Positions 11,007 to 22,821 of a stretch of DNA of 64,000 nucleotides are shown one piece after another. A program made the translations under genes and the position numbers. The stretch spans positions 310,001 through 374,000 of the forward strand of contig JAQGBZ010000014.1 of NCBI GenBank assembly GCA_034687125.1, given 5' to 3'. The notes under the pieces are model-generated. The model was given only the letters and a program-made list of their open reading frames with translations, did not search any database and was not told the origin of the DNA. The stretch's first letter is position 1, and every line of letters starts with the position of its first letter. The DNA comes from Neelides folsomi (lineage: Eukaryota > Arthropoda > Collembola > Neelipleona > Neelidae).

Positions 11007-13056
11007 TCAAAGTCTGTCGTCTGATTCCCGAATAATAAAATTTGTATTTGTGACAGACATGCGAGATACGAGTGTTTGGCTATTAGGGTCTTGACACTTT
11101 GATTTATCTGCAAGAAATAGGATGTATGGGTTAGAAGATTTTGCAAAAACTATCTTTTCAAAACCTTACTTGAATGAAACGTGACTCGAGAAGAAGGCCC
11201 TTGGAATCTGGATGGGCAGAGAACAAGGCGAAAGGCCTGCCGATATTGTTTGTTCATAAATACGTAAATTATTGGATTCACACAAGCTGAGAGGTAGATG
11301 AGGATGTAACCGACGACATGCATAGCTAAAAAAATCATGATCATTAATAATAACATAGTAAGGAATGGAGTATAAAAATAATCGTTGAGGCATTTTTATT
11401 ATTTATAAATATAATGGATGAGTTATAGGAAACCTGGCCAATTAACACATTTGTCCGCGATCTTGATGACGGTGATGGGGAGATAGCAAGCGACGAAGGA
11501 GATGAAAATGACAAGAACCATTTTAGTGATGCGCCATTCGTTCTTCCGGTTTTTCGCTTCTCGGATGTCATTCTGGCCCGCGTGTCTCCTCATCCGATTC
11601 TCCGACCTGCCAAAGCACATACCTCATAATCTCCCCTTAATTATCCCCGTGACGAACTTGTGAACGGTCCAAAAAATCCTCGCATAACAAAATACGATGA
11701 TTCCGCATGGGATGAGGAAAGCCACGATGAACAGAACGTTCTTTGAGGAATTCCCTCTGGCGTCCGGCATTATTGTGCAAGTCTGGAGAAGTGGGTCGTA
11801 TCCAAAAGTTCCTAAAAATCCAATTCCCACTTTATTAAGCCCATGACTATTTATACTGCCTATGCTCATTGACTCTTAAACAAGGGCCCTTATAAGGAGC
11901 CCTTATAAAAGTAATGCATGGCTCTTAACCAGAACTTGCAGAACTTCCAATGAGACAAAGAGGAGTTGATATTAAAAAAAGTTTAGGACGTCAAATACCC
12001 CAAACGCCGAGCAATGTGGGCATTTGCATGAGAAAGCTGAAGAACCAACAGAATGCAATCATCAGCCCGACCCAGACTCCGTTGTAGATCCGCGAGTAGA
12101 TGGCCGGGTTGGTTATCATAACGTATCTGGTAAAATAATAAATGAGACTCGCAGCCTTTCAAGATGGCCAATTATGAGGGGCTTCTTGGTCCAAATTATT
12201 AACAACCATATTGCTTGGGAATTTTATATTAAATACATACATAAAAATATATGCATTTATATATCAATATTACTTCTATGATTGTTTATTGTATACAAGT
12301 GCGTAAATTTTAGTATACATATTGTATAATATAAGTGATCTTGATTTATTTTATACCTATTGATAGTGATCATGGCTATGGAAAGGAGTGAGACTCCGAG
12401 ATTCCCGTATCTCATTAGTGGAAAGATTTTGCAAAGAAAATCTCCGTGGACCCAATCGGCGTTTAAAAAGGCTGAGACGCTGAATGGTAGAACAAGAAGA
12501 CAAAATACGAGATCTGCTACTCCCAGACTGAATAAAAATCAAAGGTTTTCTTTTAATACAAACGGTCACTATCCACAAAATATTCATAAAAATGTCAAAA
12601 CATTAATTTTTCATTATTTGATATTGAACCTTATAATAAAAGCTGCTGTGATATTTCTTACTCTTTGGCATTTTAAGAGAGCTATAACCTGTAATTGAAA
12701 AAATCTAACAGTTACTAAATAGTCAACGTCAGCAATGAAAATAAAAGTAAATGAAAGTCAATAACCGTTAATGAATTTCCAAAAACGCCTAATAAAATTA
12801 TAAGAATTGTAATTATTGCTGCCAAATTGAGAGTCCATCTTGATGCTCTGCAGGTTAATTTGATTACACAACCACTCAACAAATTACTGCTCAATTGTGT
12901 TAATGAATTTGAGTAATAAATAATAAATGAAAAAAGGAAGAAGAAACGGGGTTTATCGATAAATGAAGGTTTGGGTTTTGTTCTACATGGTATTGTTTTA
13001 AAGTACCTTGCTAATTCTGCTACGCCTACTGTTTCATCACAAGTTGAATTGTTCAT
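11007..13056 (-). CDS. Rhodopsin-family GPCR, moody/Tre1-like, complete
   Basis: Nine exons give a complete 357-residue receptor: 13056-13007, 12847-12766, 12688-12630, 12527-12357, 12126-11999, 11811-11658, 11606-11434, 11325-11170 and 11107-11007. Every junction keeps phase. TM1 carries GNSLT and TM2 LGVADLVF. The cysteine before TM3 is present (GDFLCK). The TM3 end reads NRY instead of DRY, as known for the moody/Tre1 group. TM4 and the second loop have TLLGVWG...FGYDPLLQTC. The third loop and TM6 have RKNEWRITKMVL and CYLPIT, and TM7 has NPIIYVFMNKQYR. In flies these receptors act in glial barrier formation and cell migration; that role here is inference. The tail ends SDDRL, which could be a class III PDZ ligand. 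The intron at 11607-11657 is only 51 bp. Choosing moody over Tre1 would need a phylogeny. Confidence 0.9.
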
Positions 13057-16000
13057 TATTTATTAAAGAATTGTTCACAATATGCTCCAGTCGTTCATTC
13101 TCCAAGTGACTTTAAGGGGAAAAGTCTTCCAATAATCATTTGATTTGATTCTCTCGGCAGTGAAACCAAATATTTCTCCTCCAATTGCAAATAGAAGTTG
13201 GTAAAATGAGCCTTTGAAGAGTTAGAGAAGAAGAAAACTCCTAAAGTAGAAATAAAAATGAAGATTTAATGTGGAGTTCAAAAACAATATTCTTCCTCGT
13301 AACCTGATATTCCAATGATTATACCTCACTATCTTCCCTCGTTATGGTATAAAAGAATAGTTAGAGAAATACATTTATTTTTATTTCGCTAGTTCAAAAA
13401 CCATAAATGCATACGGAATTTTACATTATTTACATAACTATTTGTATATAAAGCATTACATACGCAACTCATAACTTCATGCATACACTTTTATTGCGTA
13501 TTTATAAGTATGGTATTACGTACATGAGCAAAATTATAATGTATTTGAACTTTTGAGGAAATTTGCTTATTCGTTCAATCGTTAAACTTCCCCGTGTTTT
13601 AATATTCATGCGACGTCAACTTTCAAACGTTAATCGCTTTATTTGTCACTTCAATACTCCTAGTTAGTATAGTATATTTCGAAGTGAGTAATAAATAGTG
13701 ATGCAATAGGCTAGGCTATTGTTATTTACCATAATTTGTATTGTATCTTGTACCTAATAAATATTCTATGTATGAATTTAACTTTTTATGCATACCTAAT
13801 CCATAAATCCATACACAATTGTACACTGTATTATGTATACAATTTGGTATTTTTTTTATTTTCTATCCTATACATATTTATAAATATCTGTATAACTAAC
13901 TATCTGTTCTAAATAGTTTTAATGATAAGATTTTATTAATCATTAGCTGGACTTGAGCTTGTAGTAATCAAACTCCAATTCTCAGACACTCCAGAGCGAA
14001 AGAAAGTGTTAAACAGTAATAATGATTTCAACTTTTATTCGACTGAAAGTTTGATTGATTAAAAAATATTTAATCATAACTTCAATTGGGAGAGATGAAA
14101 GTACTGTATACAAAAATATTATAGGCATTTAAACTGCAAACAATTCTCCTGAGTTCTGATATTATGAAGAAGACATGGGGGTTCACATCAACGCAATTAC
14201 TTTTACTCAACTTCATACTTCAATTCAACGTTAGTACAAGCACAATGATTAAATATCAAAAACAGACAAGGATTGCGCGATACGACGATTGATTAAACAC
14301 ACATCCTCAATTAAAATGTGTACTATGAATGCAATAAGAAACTTCCTTTGACTCATTGGCGCAATAATTTCAGAAGTATTTCTAAAGTCATAAACAGCAG
14401 TAAACGAGTGCAATCGTGAAATATGAAACAAAATGACAAGACGTAAAAATTATTATTACTCTACCTATCCATTTCTTATTTTTATTTGCACTAATCTTAT
14501 AAGGTCATTAAGATATCTTACTCCATTATTTTATTAATAATATTACATACCCAATACTTATAAATGCAAAAATAAGAAAAGTAAAGTTTTTTTTTATTAA
14601 TATTAATGCTTTTTAATTGTCTGAGTTGTCACTACTTTGCAAAGCATTTTAATAAAATTATGTCAAACCTTTGAAATTATTTCTTGTTAACTGTTCAGCT
14701 CTTAACAAATTATATTAATTATAATCTATTGTACTGTCTATATATTATACAGAACTAAAATTAAGCTTCGCTTCGCTTTGTCATTCGAACTTTGAAATTA
14801 AGTCAAAATTAATTATTAGTAATTACAAGTATTCGAAAACGTGTTTCTAAATGAGAATATCATCACCACAACGCGATTCATAATAAGGATAAGGATGATC
14901 AGAAGCACCAATTTTAATTACAAGTTTAATTCTCTTCGTTGGGCGATAATGAAGTTCAAAGAAAACCCTTTACAGTTAGATTCATTAGTGTTAAAGTGTT
15001 CATAAATTAATAAATTAAATTTCAAGCTTTGTGTATTTCAAGCAGAAGTGAAAATCATTCCAATTAACTGTATATTTCATTTTATGTATATACTCTATAT
15101 AGGTATACTATAGTATATTGTAGAAAAAACTTGTATTATTCGGTATATATTTAGTATATACATAAATATGAAAATATGGATAAGTATTTATATAGTTTAT
15201 CATTCGCATTTATGTATCAAGTTGACTGATCGTAAATAAAGTAACTCGGGGTAAAAAAAGTTTGTATAGGAGTTTTAGTATGAAATATAAACTTACCAAT
15301 AGTTGATTAGATTAAAAAATTCCAATAATTGCCAGATCCAAGTTTATGTTTGGCCTCCTTGTTGTGAAGAATTGAAAACCCTTCGATTTCACATCACAAT
15401 CCACAATAAAAAAAGATGTTTCAGACGTGTGAGAAAGTTTTTATTTCCTATTTTCTTCCTCGCTCAGCTAAAAACTAACATTTATCTACAGGTGTATATT
15501 GCTGAGAAATGGAACAATGCTTTCCCCTTCCAATTTGTGAGGGAGATCAAAGGAACAAATTTAAGGATCTCTACTACATTACGTGGGTGTCTGTCGAATG
15601 ATTAGTGATGAAATGGGATCCGCAGCGATGGGGAAATGGATTTAATGGGGATGGAATGTGTCTATGGTCCCTTCCTTATTTATCACTCGGGTCCAGCGGT
15701 TGGATGAGAATAAGGATCCCCCTACTCACGTCCAACTCACTTAACACTCATCCTTAATTCATATAAATTCCAATCATCGTGAGCCTGCTATGTGTCAAGT
15801 CCAAATAATGTACGGAGTCCCTTTAGAGAGATATGCCCTATTGAAATTACTGATAGCTTCTCTGAAATGAGCTTATTCATCTCATTCAGATCCCTCGTTC
15901 ACACTCAAAGGCACCATCAGGAGATTGTACGAAAATTGAAACATTTATCTCAAGAACTTTGAAACGCATACCTTGACCATGTACAGATACAAAATATCAA

Positions 16001-18122
16001 AATATCGCTTAAACAGATAAATACGTACGTACGTACTATGTACTAGAGTAGGTAAATACTCTATACGAAGAGTATTACAGATACTTTAAATGTTTAAATC
16101 TTAAGCTCTCATATTAAATAATAAATAAAGGTAGTATCAATATACTCAGGCATATCATTCTTTACATTTTAAGTGCCACTTACATATAAAATAAATATTT
16201 ATGTGCTAATAGGAATGGAATGTATCTAGATATTATGTATTTTGTATCAGATTGAAGAGTCAAATGTGGCCAATGTATTCAGAATATAACATTGAGATTA
16301 TTCAAAAATATGAACAAATAAGTGTTCATATCCTCCTGGGCTTCTACTAGTGATTGTGAGGGAAGCTGAGTGAGCGAGGTATATGAAAGAGATGGGTTGA
16401 ATGGAAGCGGATAAGGGCAGGGTCATTTGAAGTGATTCAACGAGTCCATCCCCGAGTTGATGCGAGGGGAACTTCACAAGCTATTAGTAAATGAATTCAA
16501 ATGAGGAAGCCTTCTTTTCACAATCGCTTAAAGTGAACATTCATCAAAAAAGAGTCGTTACATTGAATTTGAAATATACGACCCTTTGATGGGTTAATTG
16601 GTTCAAAGACTCTCTTTATTAATTAAGCTCTCATTGGGTTATTTAGCTTATTTATTTAGCTTATTATTACTATTTATTACAATTTATTAACTTACTACTG
16701 ACATTGAATTACTAATTCAACATATTTTATTTGTAAATTGATAATAAATATAAATATAATAATCTATTCAAACTTATAATATTGTAATAAGGCAAAAGCT
16801 CATTGTTTACAAATATTTTATAATTCACAATGTATGTTAATCTAATTCAAATATTTATGAATTTAGATCAAAAACATATTATAAATATTAAATACTTATA
16901 ACTGGCTTCAATATATTATTTTGAAAATAACATAAAGCAAGTTTTTAGATTTATTTGGAATGATAAATGAAAAAGTCAAAAGTCAACGCATTTCGTACGA
17001 CAGAATTTTGCAAACGAGGCTGGAGTGAAGAATGAATGGAGGAAAGGATGAATGAAAGGTGAACGACGTGTGAGCCAAAGGGATGGCCATAACTTTCTTT
17101 CCCGGTGGGTTGTGAGGTCGAAGTTCCAATGTGACCTAAGATGTAGAGAGCAGTAGGTTGAGAGCATATGAGGAGAGTTTGTGAGTTTGAGAGATCCTGA
17201 GTCATTGCCAAAATGGGTGAAATGCCTCCCTTCCACACGAAGAGGGTAACAAGACTTGAAGAGCCTCAACAGAGAGATTTACTGGGTTTTATTTTTAGCC
17301 AACCCACCCGGTTCCAATTTATTTTCCTTCTATAATCATTTCCCTTAAACCTCTCCTACTAAATCGCTTGGAATTCTCCGGACCCTTTATGTAGACTCAT
17401 TTGTTTAAGTCCCCCTCCCTTGACTCACTTTCATTGTTGCACATATTCTTTGATTACCAGTCCCCTGTTTATTGGCCCTTTTCTTCCCAACCCGACTCAA
17501 CCCTTCAACTTATACGGTAATAAATTCATCACTTTCAATCCTGGCTAAAGTCTCTTTTTCTTTACTTTACTCAAGAACGAATACGAAACCCGACCGATTC
17601 ATTTCCGGGAAGCCCGGACACTACTTGAGTAAACTCTCACAGTAAACTCTTCTCACAGAGTCTTATTTACACTTTTACAGTTCGTCTATTTCCCCTTGAG
17701 TAAGAAACCATTTCCTTTTCACAGACCATTTCTTTGTGCTTAATTCAATTTAATTTGGATCAGATATATTGTTGGTGGATATATTTTTATTTGCCAAATC
17801 TGGATTTTGCCCGAAGAGAACTTTTAATATAACCTGCATATTTAGAAATATACTAAATATACCAAATATCACATATGTGAATTGATGTGGTTGGAAGGAT
17901 AAGGAAGATAATATTGTATAGTAAGTTTGTGAATAATGATAAGAATTCCATTATAATATTTTGTTATAAAACTTTTATGCAAGGTTCTATACATTTGATT
18001 AGTAGGCATGTTCTGGGCAAGAAACTTTTTCTTCGCTTCCATTTCTAACGAATTTTCTTCAGAAATTTCTTTTGTGAGCATTTCATATATGGTTAGGTTA
18101 TTTGAATAATTTTATTTCACAG
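13057..18122. other. Long AT-rich intergenic stretch
   Basis: No exon is convincing here. It lies between the start of the moody-like GPCR (minus) and the first recognised exon of the MIF4G gene (plus), so it should contain the promoters of both and at least one missing 5' exon of the MIF4G gene. The patch at about 16950-17280 is less AT-rich and has overlapping minus-strand ORFs, but no recognisable motif. Confidence 0.5.
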
Positions 18123-21100
18123 TCGCGAGAAAAAGGGACCAATGTACAGCCAAAGTGAACCTTCCGCTTCCTCCAAATTGGTCCATTCATTTGAAGGGCT
18201 CTGCCGAGGAAGTAATTGAAATAATGGATGAAAAGGATCCTTCAGCTGTCAAGAAATCACCGCAAAGCTTTGACAAAGACAAGAGGGAATGTTGGGGAGG
18301 AGCTCGAGAGAACCCAAGGAACGACTCTTCATCTTCACACAATTCCCTCGGTGAAAAATTATAAGTTTGAGCTTAATTTGAACTAATCTGAATTCTCATG
18401 TCATCGCAGTTCCAATTATGCTCCTTGTTATTTCAACAAAGTATTTACTTTCCCCGCCACTTAATTACCATATACTAAATTAACAGAATATTAAGTATAC
18501 TCAATTAACAGTCAACTCTCAGTCAGTCAACACAACAGAGACAAATGTTTAAAGGACTATTTGCACAAAACGTAATCCAAATTCCGTCTTAAATTTGACT
18601 TTTTATTTAATAAAATAAAAATGCTAAAAGGATAGAAACTTCCTTTTTCCCAAAGTCCTAAAGCCTTTCTTGTATTCAAAAAACATCAAATCAACCACGG
18701 ATTATTTAACCTACGTGCGAGGAGCTTTCATATTCTCCCAAAGATAAAACTTTGTTTTAAATTGTAAATTTTTAGAATATTTTAATATACTATTGTGTAT
18801 TTTACAAACAAATAAGTACAGGCATATTTGGAAAATCCTAAAAGAATACCTTCAATTTCGGGTCAATTTTAGAAGACATCTGGTCATTTTGTCCCAATCT
18901 GAAATTTTGTTCTTATTTATGTGTTTATGAAGAATATCCCGCCTAACTACTACCCCGGCAGTACCTATAGGAGGACTACCCCGCCGATTTTCATTCTGGT
19001 TTTAAGCTATGCCCCGGCTTCTGTTACCATTACCATTTATCATATCTGATCCATATAATAATAAGATGTGAATGAAATGGAATAACAATGAAATAGAAAG
19101 GAGTTTAAAATTCCTCCATAAAAGTTGTAAAATATTCCCCACGTAATACTTTCGGAACAAAGAGTGGATTTGGGAAATTGCAAAGGTGGGGATTATAAAT
19201 TCACAATGGTTTCAAATACCCTTCCATTCTTACCAGTTTATCCTTAAGAATAAGTCAAAAATATGGTTCTCTCCTCAGGTGATAAAAAGTCTCATCACCA
19301 TCACGGGAAGTCCTTTCGCGGATTAGTTGGGAATAAACCATGTCGAGAGATCTACAGACCTCCAAGTGAGTTTTGTTCTTCCAAAGGCCCCTCATTTATC
19401 AAATGCGTACAAGGGATTATGTGGCAGGCTTGCGGAAGGGGCGGGGGAGCGACCAATCTCAACCCGGATCATCCTACGAACCCAGACGGGACTTTGAGAA
19501 CAACGAGGAACGGAGAAATGGACAATTTAATAGATCCCAGAAAAAGCCGTTCTTCAACGTGTACGCCAAGGAGTTCCAGTACCCCTCCTCCAATGTTAAA
19601 CCAAATTCGAGAGCCGAGCAAATCTACTATGACCAAACCTTCAACTCTTCATCCTTCTCATCACTCAAACAATCAAAGTCATCGGGAAGCCTCAATTTTA
19701 ACCTCCCACCCAATTCTCCCGAACAAAAAGTTTCTCATCAAAGCGGAGAGGAGCAGCTGAGGAATCATCACGGGATTCTCTCGTCCCCCGGAGTTGGAAA
19801 TGGAAATAATAAGCTCCAGCTCTCCAAGTCAATAGGGAATATGTCGGACTTGGGGAGATCTCGAGTTCGATTTGAAGACGAGGAAGAAAGTTTTACCGTG
19901 GCGGAAAAGCACTTTCCCCTTCTCAACTTGAATGGTATGAGGACTTCATCATCCTCCTGTTCCATTTTCCCTTTTGTGGGGAAAACCCGCTCTCTTTGGC
20001 TTTTTATTAATTTATGGCTGTCAAGTTTTTATAGTGTAAAATTACTTATGAAGACTCGTGTGGAACACTTTCCCACAGTTTATTGATTTCATTGATCTCC
20101 AATCAGGATTTTTACTTCATCTTTACCTTTACTTATGGACTGAAAGGAATACATTATGTACAGATATACTATATTAGTATATGATAACATATAAGTAAAT
20201 ACAAATACTACAGTTTCTGCATATATCATACATTACTACAATAGGTACAATACTATTTGTGTATTATGTCTAATATCGAGTAGTAGGCATTATGATATAC
20301 TGACGTAACTTACCTACGTTTATATTCCACTTTCACGTTTGTATGGCGAAAAATTAGGTACACACGGTACTCGGTAAAAGATGGTTGTGATAAAACGTGA
20401 ATGTTTAGTCGAAATTTTTATATTTGTGTAAGTCATCTTATCTTTATGTTATAAATCACAACATCATCGATTTCAATTTCATTCTAAACTTGTCTAAACA
20501 TCATTTGTACAACTTGTTTCTTATTATGGAATAACGATGTCGAGATAAAATTTATTTTGTAACGTTCTCACTCGCGCACGCAGATCAATATTTATACAAA
20601 ATACACACATTTTATTGAAGGCTTTATATAACGCACAAAAAATGATCGAAAGTGTTCAATTAATTTTCTTTGTTTGTATTGTTGAATTAATCCTATATGA
20701 TTTATATGCAGCATTGTATACTACATATTTTTTGTTATTATTTATCCTTTTTATAGGAGAAGGATCGAAAGGAGAATCGGTTAGAAGAAGCATGTTAGTA
20801 AACTCAACCGAAATAAGAGCTCCGAGGTCAGAAATCCCCAAGAACAGAACTTCCTGTCACTTGAATTTCTATCATCCGCCTGCAACAGTTCAAGTAAACA
20901 ACTCGGACACATTTCAACAGCATTTTTCAACTCCCTTTTGGAATACCCCTCCAATTAGCCGAGAAAAATGGATCGAAAAACCCTCACCTTTAATAAAAGT
21001 AAAGAGATCGAGAAGCTTTGGGTCTGGGACTCAAAACAACAGCAATAACCCACAATTTGTCAATTCGACGCTCCCGATTCCCTACAATTATTCAGACTTC

Positions 21101-22562
21101 AAAATTTCCCTTTGGCCTCAATCAGTTCAAGAATCTGTGATATCAACTGTCACTGGTAAAATAAGCATAAACTGACATAAAGTTCTTTAGATTTTATAGA
21201 CTAAATAGTGGAAATATACTATATATTACATACCATATATACTTATTAGTAATTAAGGTATATGTGGTCATATATGGTGGTCATATATGGTACTAGAATG
21301 ACACATATGCTATATGATACATAATGTCACACAATTAGTAATGGATATAATTTAATATATCATACTTTGACATTTTCGCACTGGTAATAAATTATGTAAA
21401 CGTTGATACAATTGATGAATCTTCCAAAATTTAATCGTGAAAACACGTGTTTTTGCGTGACAGGTCTTGACAGGGTCGCAGCGCGACAGAAGATTGATAT
21501 GGTTAACAAAATATTTGATGCTATGCTGAGCATGGATTTCAATCCAAAAGAAAAGGAAAGCCAAGGGGAAATCGAAGGAAGCAAACTTGAAGAAGATTTA
21601 ATCTCCGCTGCAACGCATATCTTTCTCTATTTTATTCAGGTTTCAATTATCTTTCTCTTATTCCTTATTAATTTATAATGATGCCAAGAATCATTTTACC
21701 TTAATATTCATTACGAGTTGACCTTTAAAATTTAATTATATTTCATTTGTTTATTTAAATACATAATTTACCTAGAGTAATTATATAATTTACTATAACT
21801 AAACTATTACATGTTTAAAATGATTAAAATATGTTTTAGAGAGAAAAGGAACGAACGGTTTTAGAAAGCCTCTCAAACAATTGCTTCTCTAAATTTCAAC
21901 TTTTTCACAATTCCTCTCAAGAATTTTATTATGAAGGGGAGAAGCTGAAATGGAGCGTATTCCTTAAATTTTTATCCACCTTCTATTTAAAGGTAACACA
22001 CCTAATAGAGTAAGAGCCTCGTGCAAATTCTAATTGTCATCCATCCGTTCTACTTCCCCACCCCTCAATCTCGTTCGTAATTGTTTATATGATAAAAGGC
22101 GAAAGTGATAAGGTCACCAGACCAGCTTGTAAAAATGGTCGGAGAAATGAAATTTTCATTGCTCGGTTTGCTCTGTGACTCCTGCCTTGCAGTTCTTCGA
22201 TCCCAGGGTTCCTACACGCCCACGATGGTAATACTATGGCTTTCTATTACTAAGGACTCTTTAAGAGCTCTGAAAAGTCGGGGCGCGTGGAGGAGAGGGA
22301 TTTATTGTTCAATATTATTCAGATGGAGTGTCTCTTTACGGTCATGACTTCAATTGGAAGAGACATCGAAGGGACGATGCCGTTGAAGATGAAACAGATC
22401 CTCGCAGCGGTGAGAGACACGCTGCTCGGCATTTCCCATTTCTCTCCCCCGCCCAACATTTCTCCTGCTGTCCAAAAGACTCTGATGCAGCTCATAGAGC
22501 TCCATGCCGCAAATTGGGTTCTCCCAGCATCCGCCGTTCGCTATTACTACAATAACAATTAG
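18123..22562 (+). CDS. MIF4G-domain translation factor with a PAM2-like motif (PAIP1/CTIF-like), 5' exon missing
   Basis: Eight exons chain in phase: 18123-18350, 19279-19365, 19428-19934, 20757-21155, 21464-21639, 21840-21992, 22099-22227 and 22293-22562, giving about 650 residues without the start. The N-terminal half is polar and disordered, with PLPPNW, EIYRPP and many Ser/Asn. In exon 3, FFNVYAKEFQYP resembles the PAM2 motif that binds the MLLE domain of poly(A)-binding protein. The last four exons give a helical MIF4G-like domain: IDMVNKIFDAML, then MVGEMKFSLLGLLCDSCLAVL, ending QLIELHAANWVLP and a YYY tail. Family knowledge: such proteins link poly(A)-binding or cap-binding proteins to eIF4A/eIF3 in the cytoplasm. 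Introns of 62 bp (19366-19427) and 65 bp (22228-22292) are very short. Exon 18123 needs an upstream exon ending in phase 1, which I could not find. Confidence 0.75.
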
Positions 22563-22730
22563 TTACTTCCCCACGAGTAATGAGTATCCCTCGGCTAATT
22601 GGGAATCACTGTATATCAACATACTTTAAACTCCCCTTTATTCACTTGCAGGCCATTGCTTAATACTAGATAGACATATTCACAACTATTTAACTTATTT
22701 AACTGCATTTAACTGTATATTTAATAATAA

Positions 22731-22821
22731 TACTAAACATGGGACTTAATGTTTGGTTTGGGACCACTTTTGGATTTCAATAAATCGAAAGCAATCCCAA
22801 ACCAACGTCCCATGTTTAGTA
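22731..22821. repeat. 91-bp imperfect hairpin (inverted repeat)
   Basis: The left arm TACTAAACATGGGAC, followed by a GTTTGGTTTGGGA segment, is mirrored on the right by TCCCAAACCAAC and GTCCCATGTTTAGTA. The arms pair apart from a few extra bases, around a central loop of about 30 bases. It begins about 170 bp beyond the MIF4G stop codon, so it could be transcribed in the 3' UTR, or it may be a small foldback transposon. No clear target-site duplication is visible. Confidence 0.65.

Noticed and set aside
19263-19760. 165-codon ORF reading through exon 19279-19365
   Set aside because: Beyond 19365 it competes with the frame that carries the PAM2-like motif and continues in phase through five more exons; a 62-bp intron explains the switch.
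21266-21292. Tandem 13-bp duplication GGTCATATATGGT
   Set aside because: Short, intronic and in simple AT-rich sequence; best explained by slippage.
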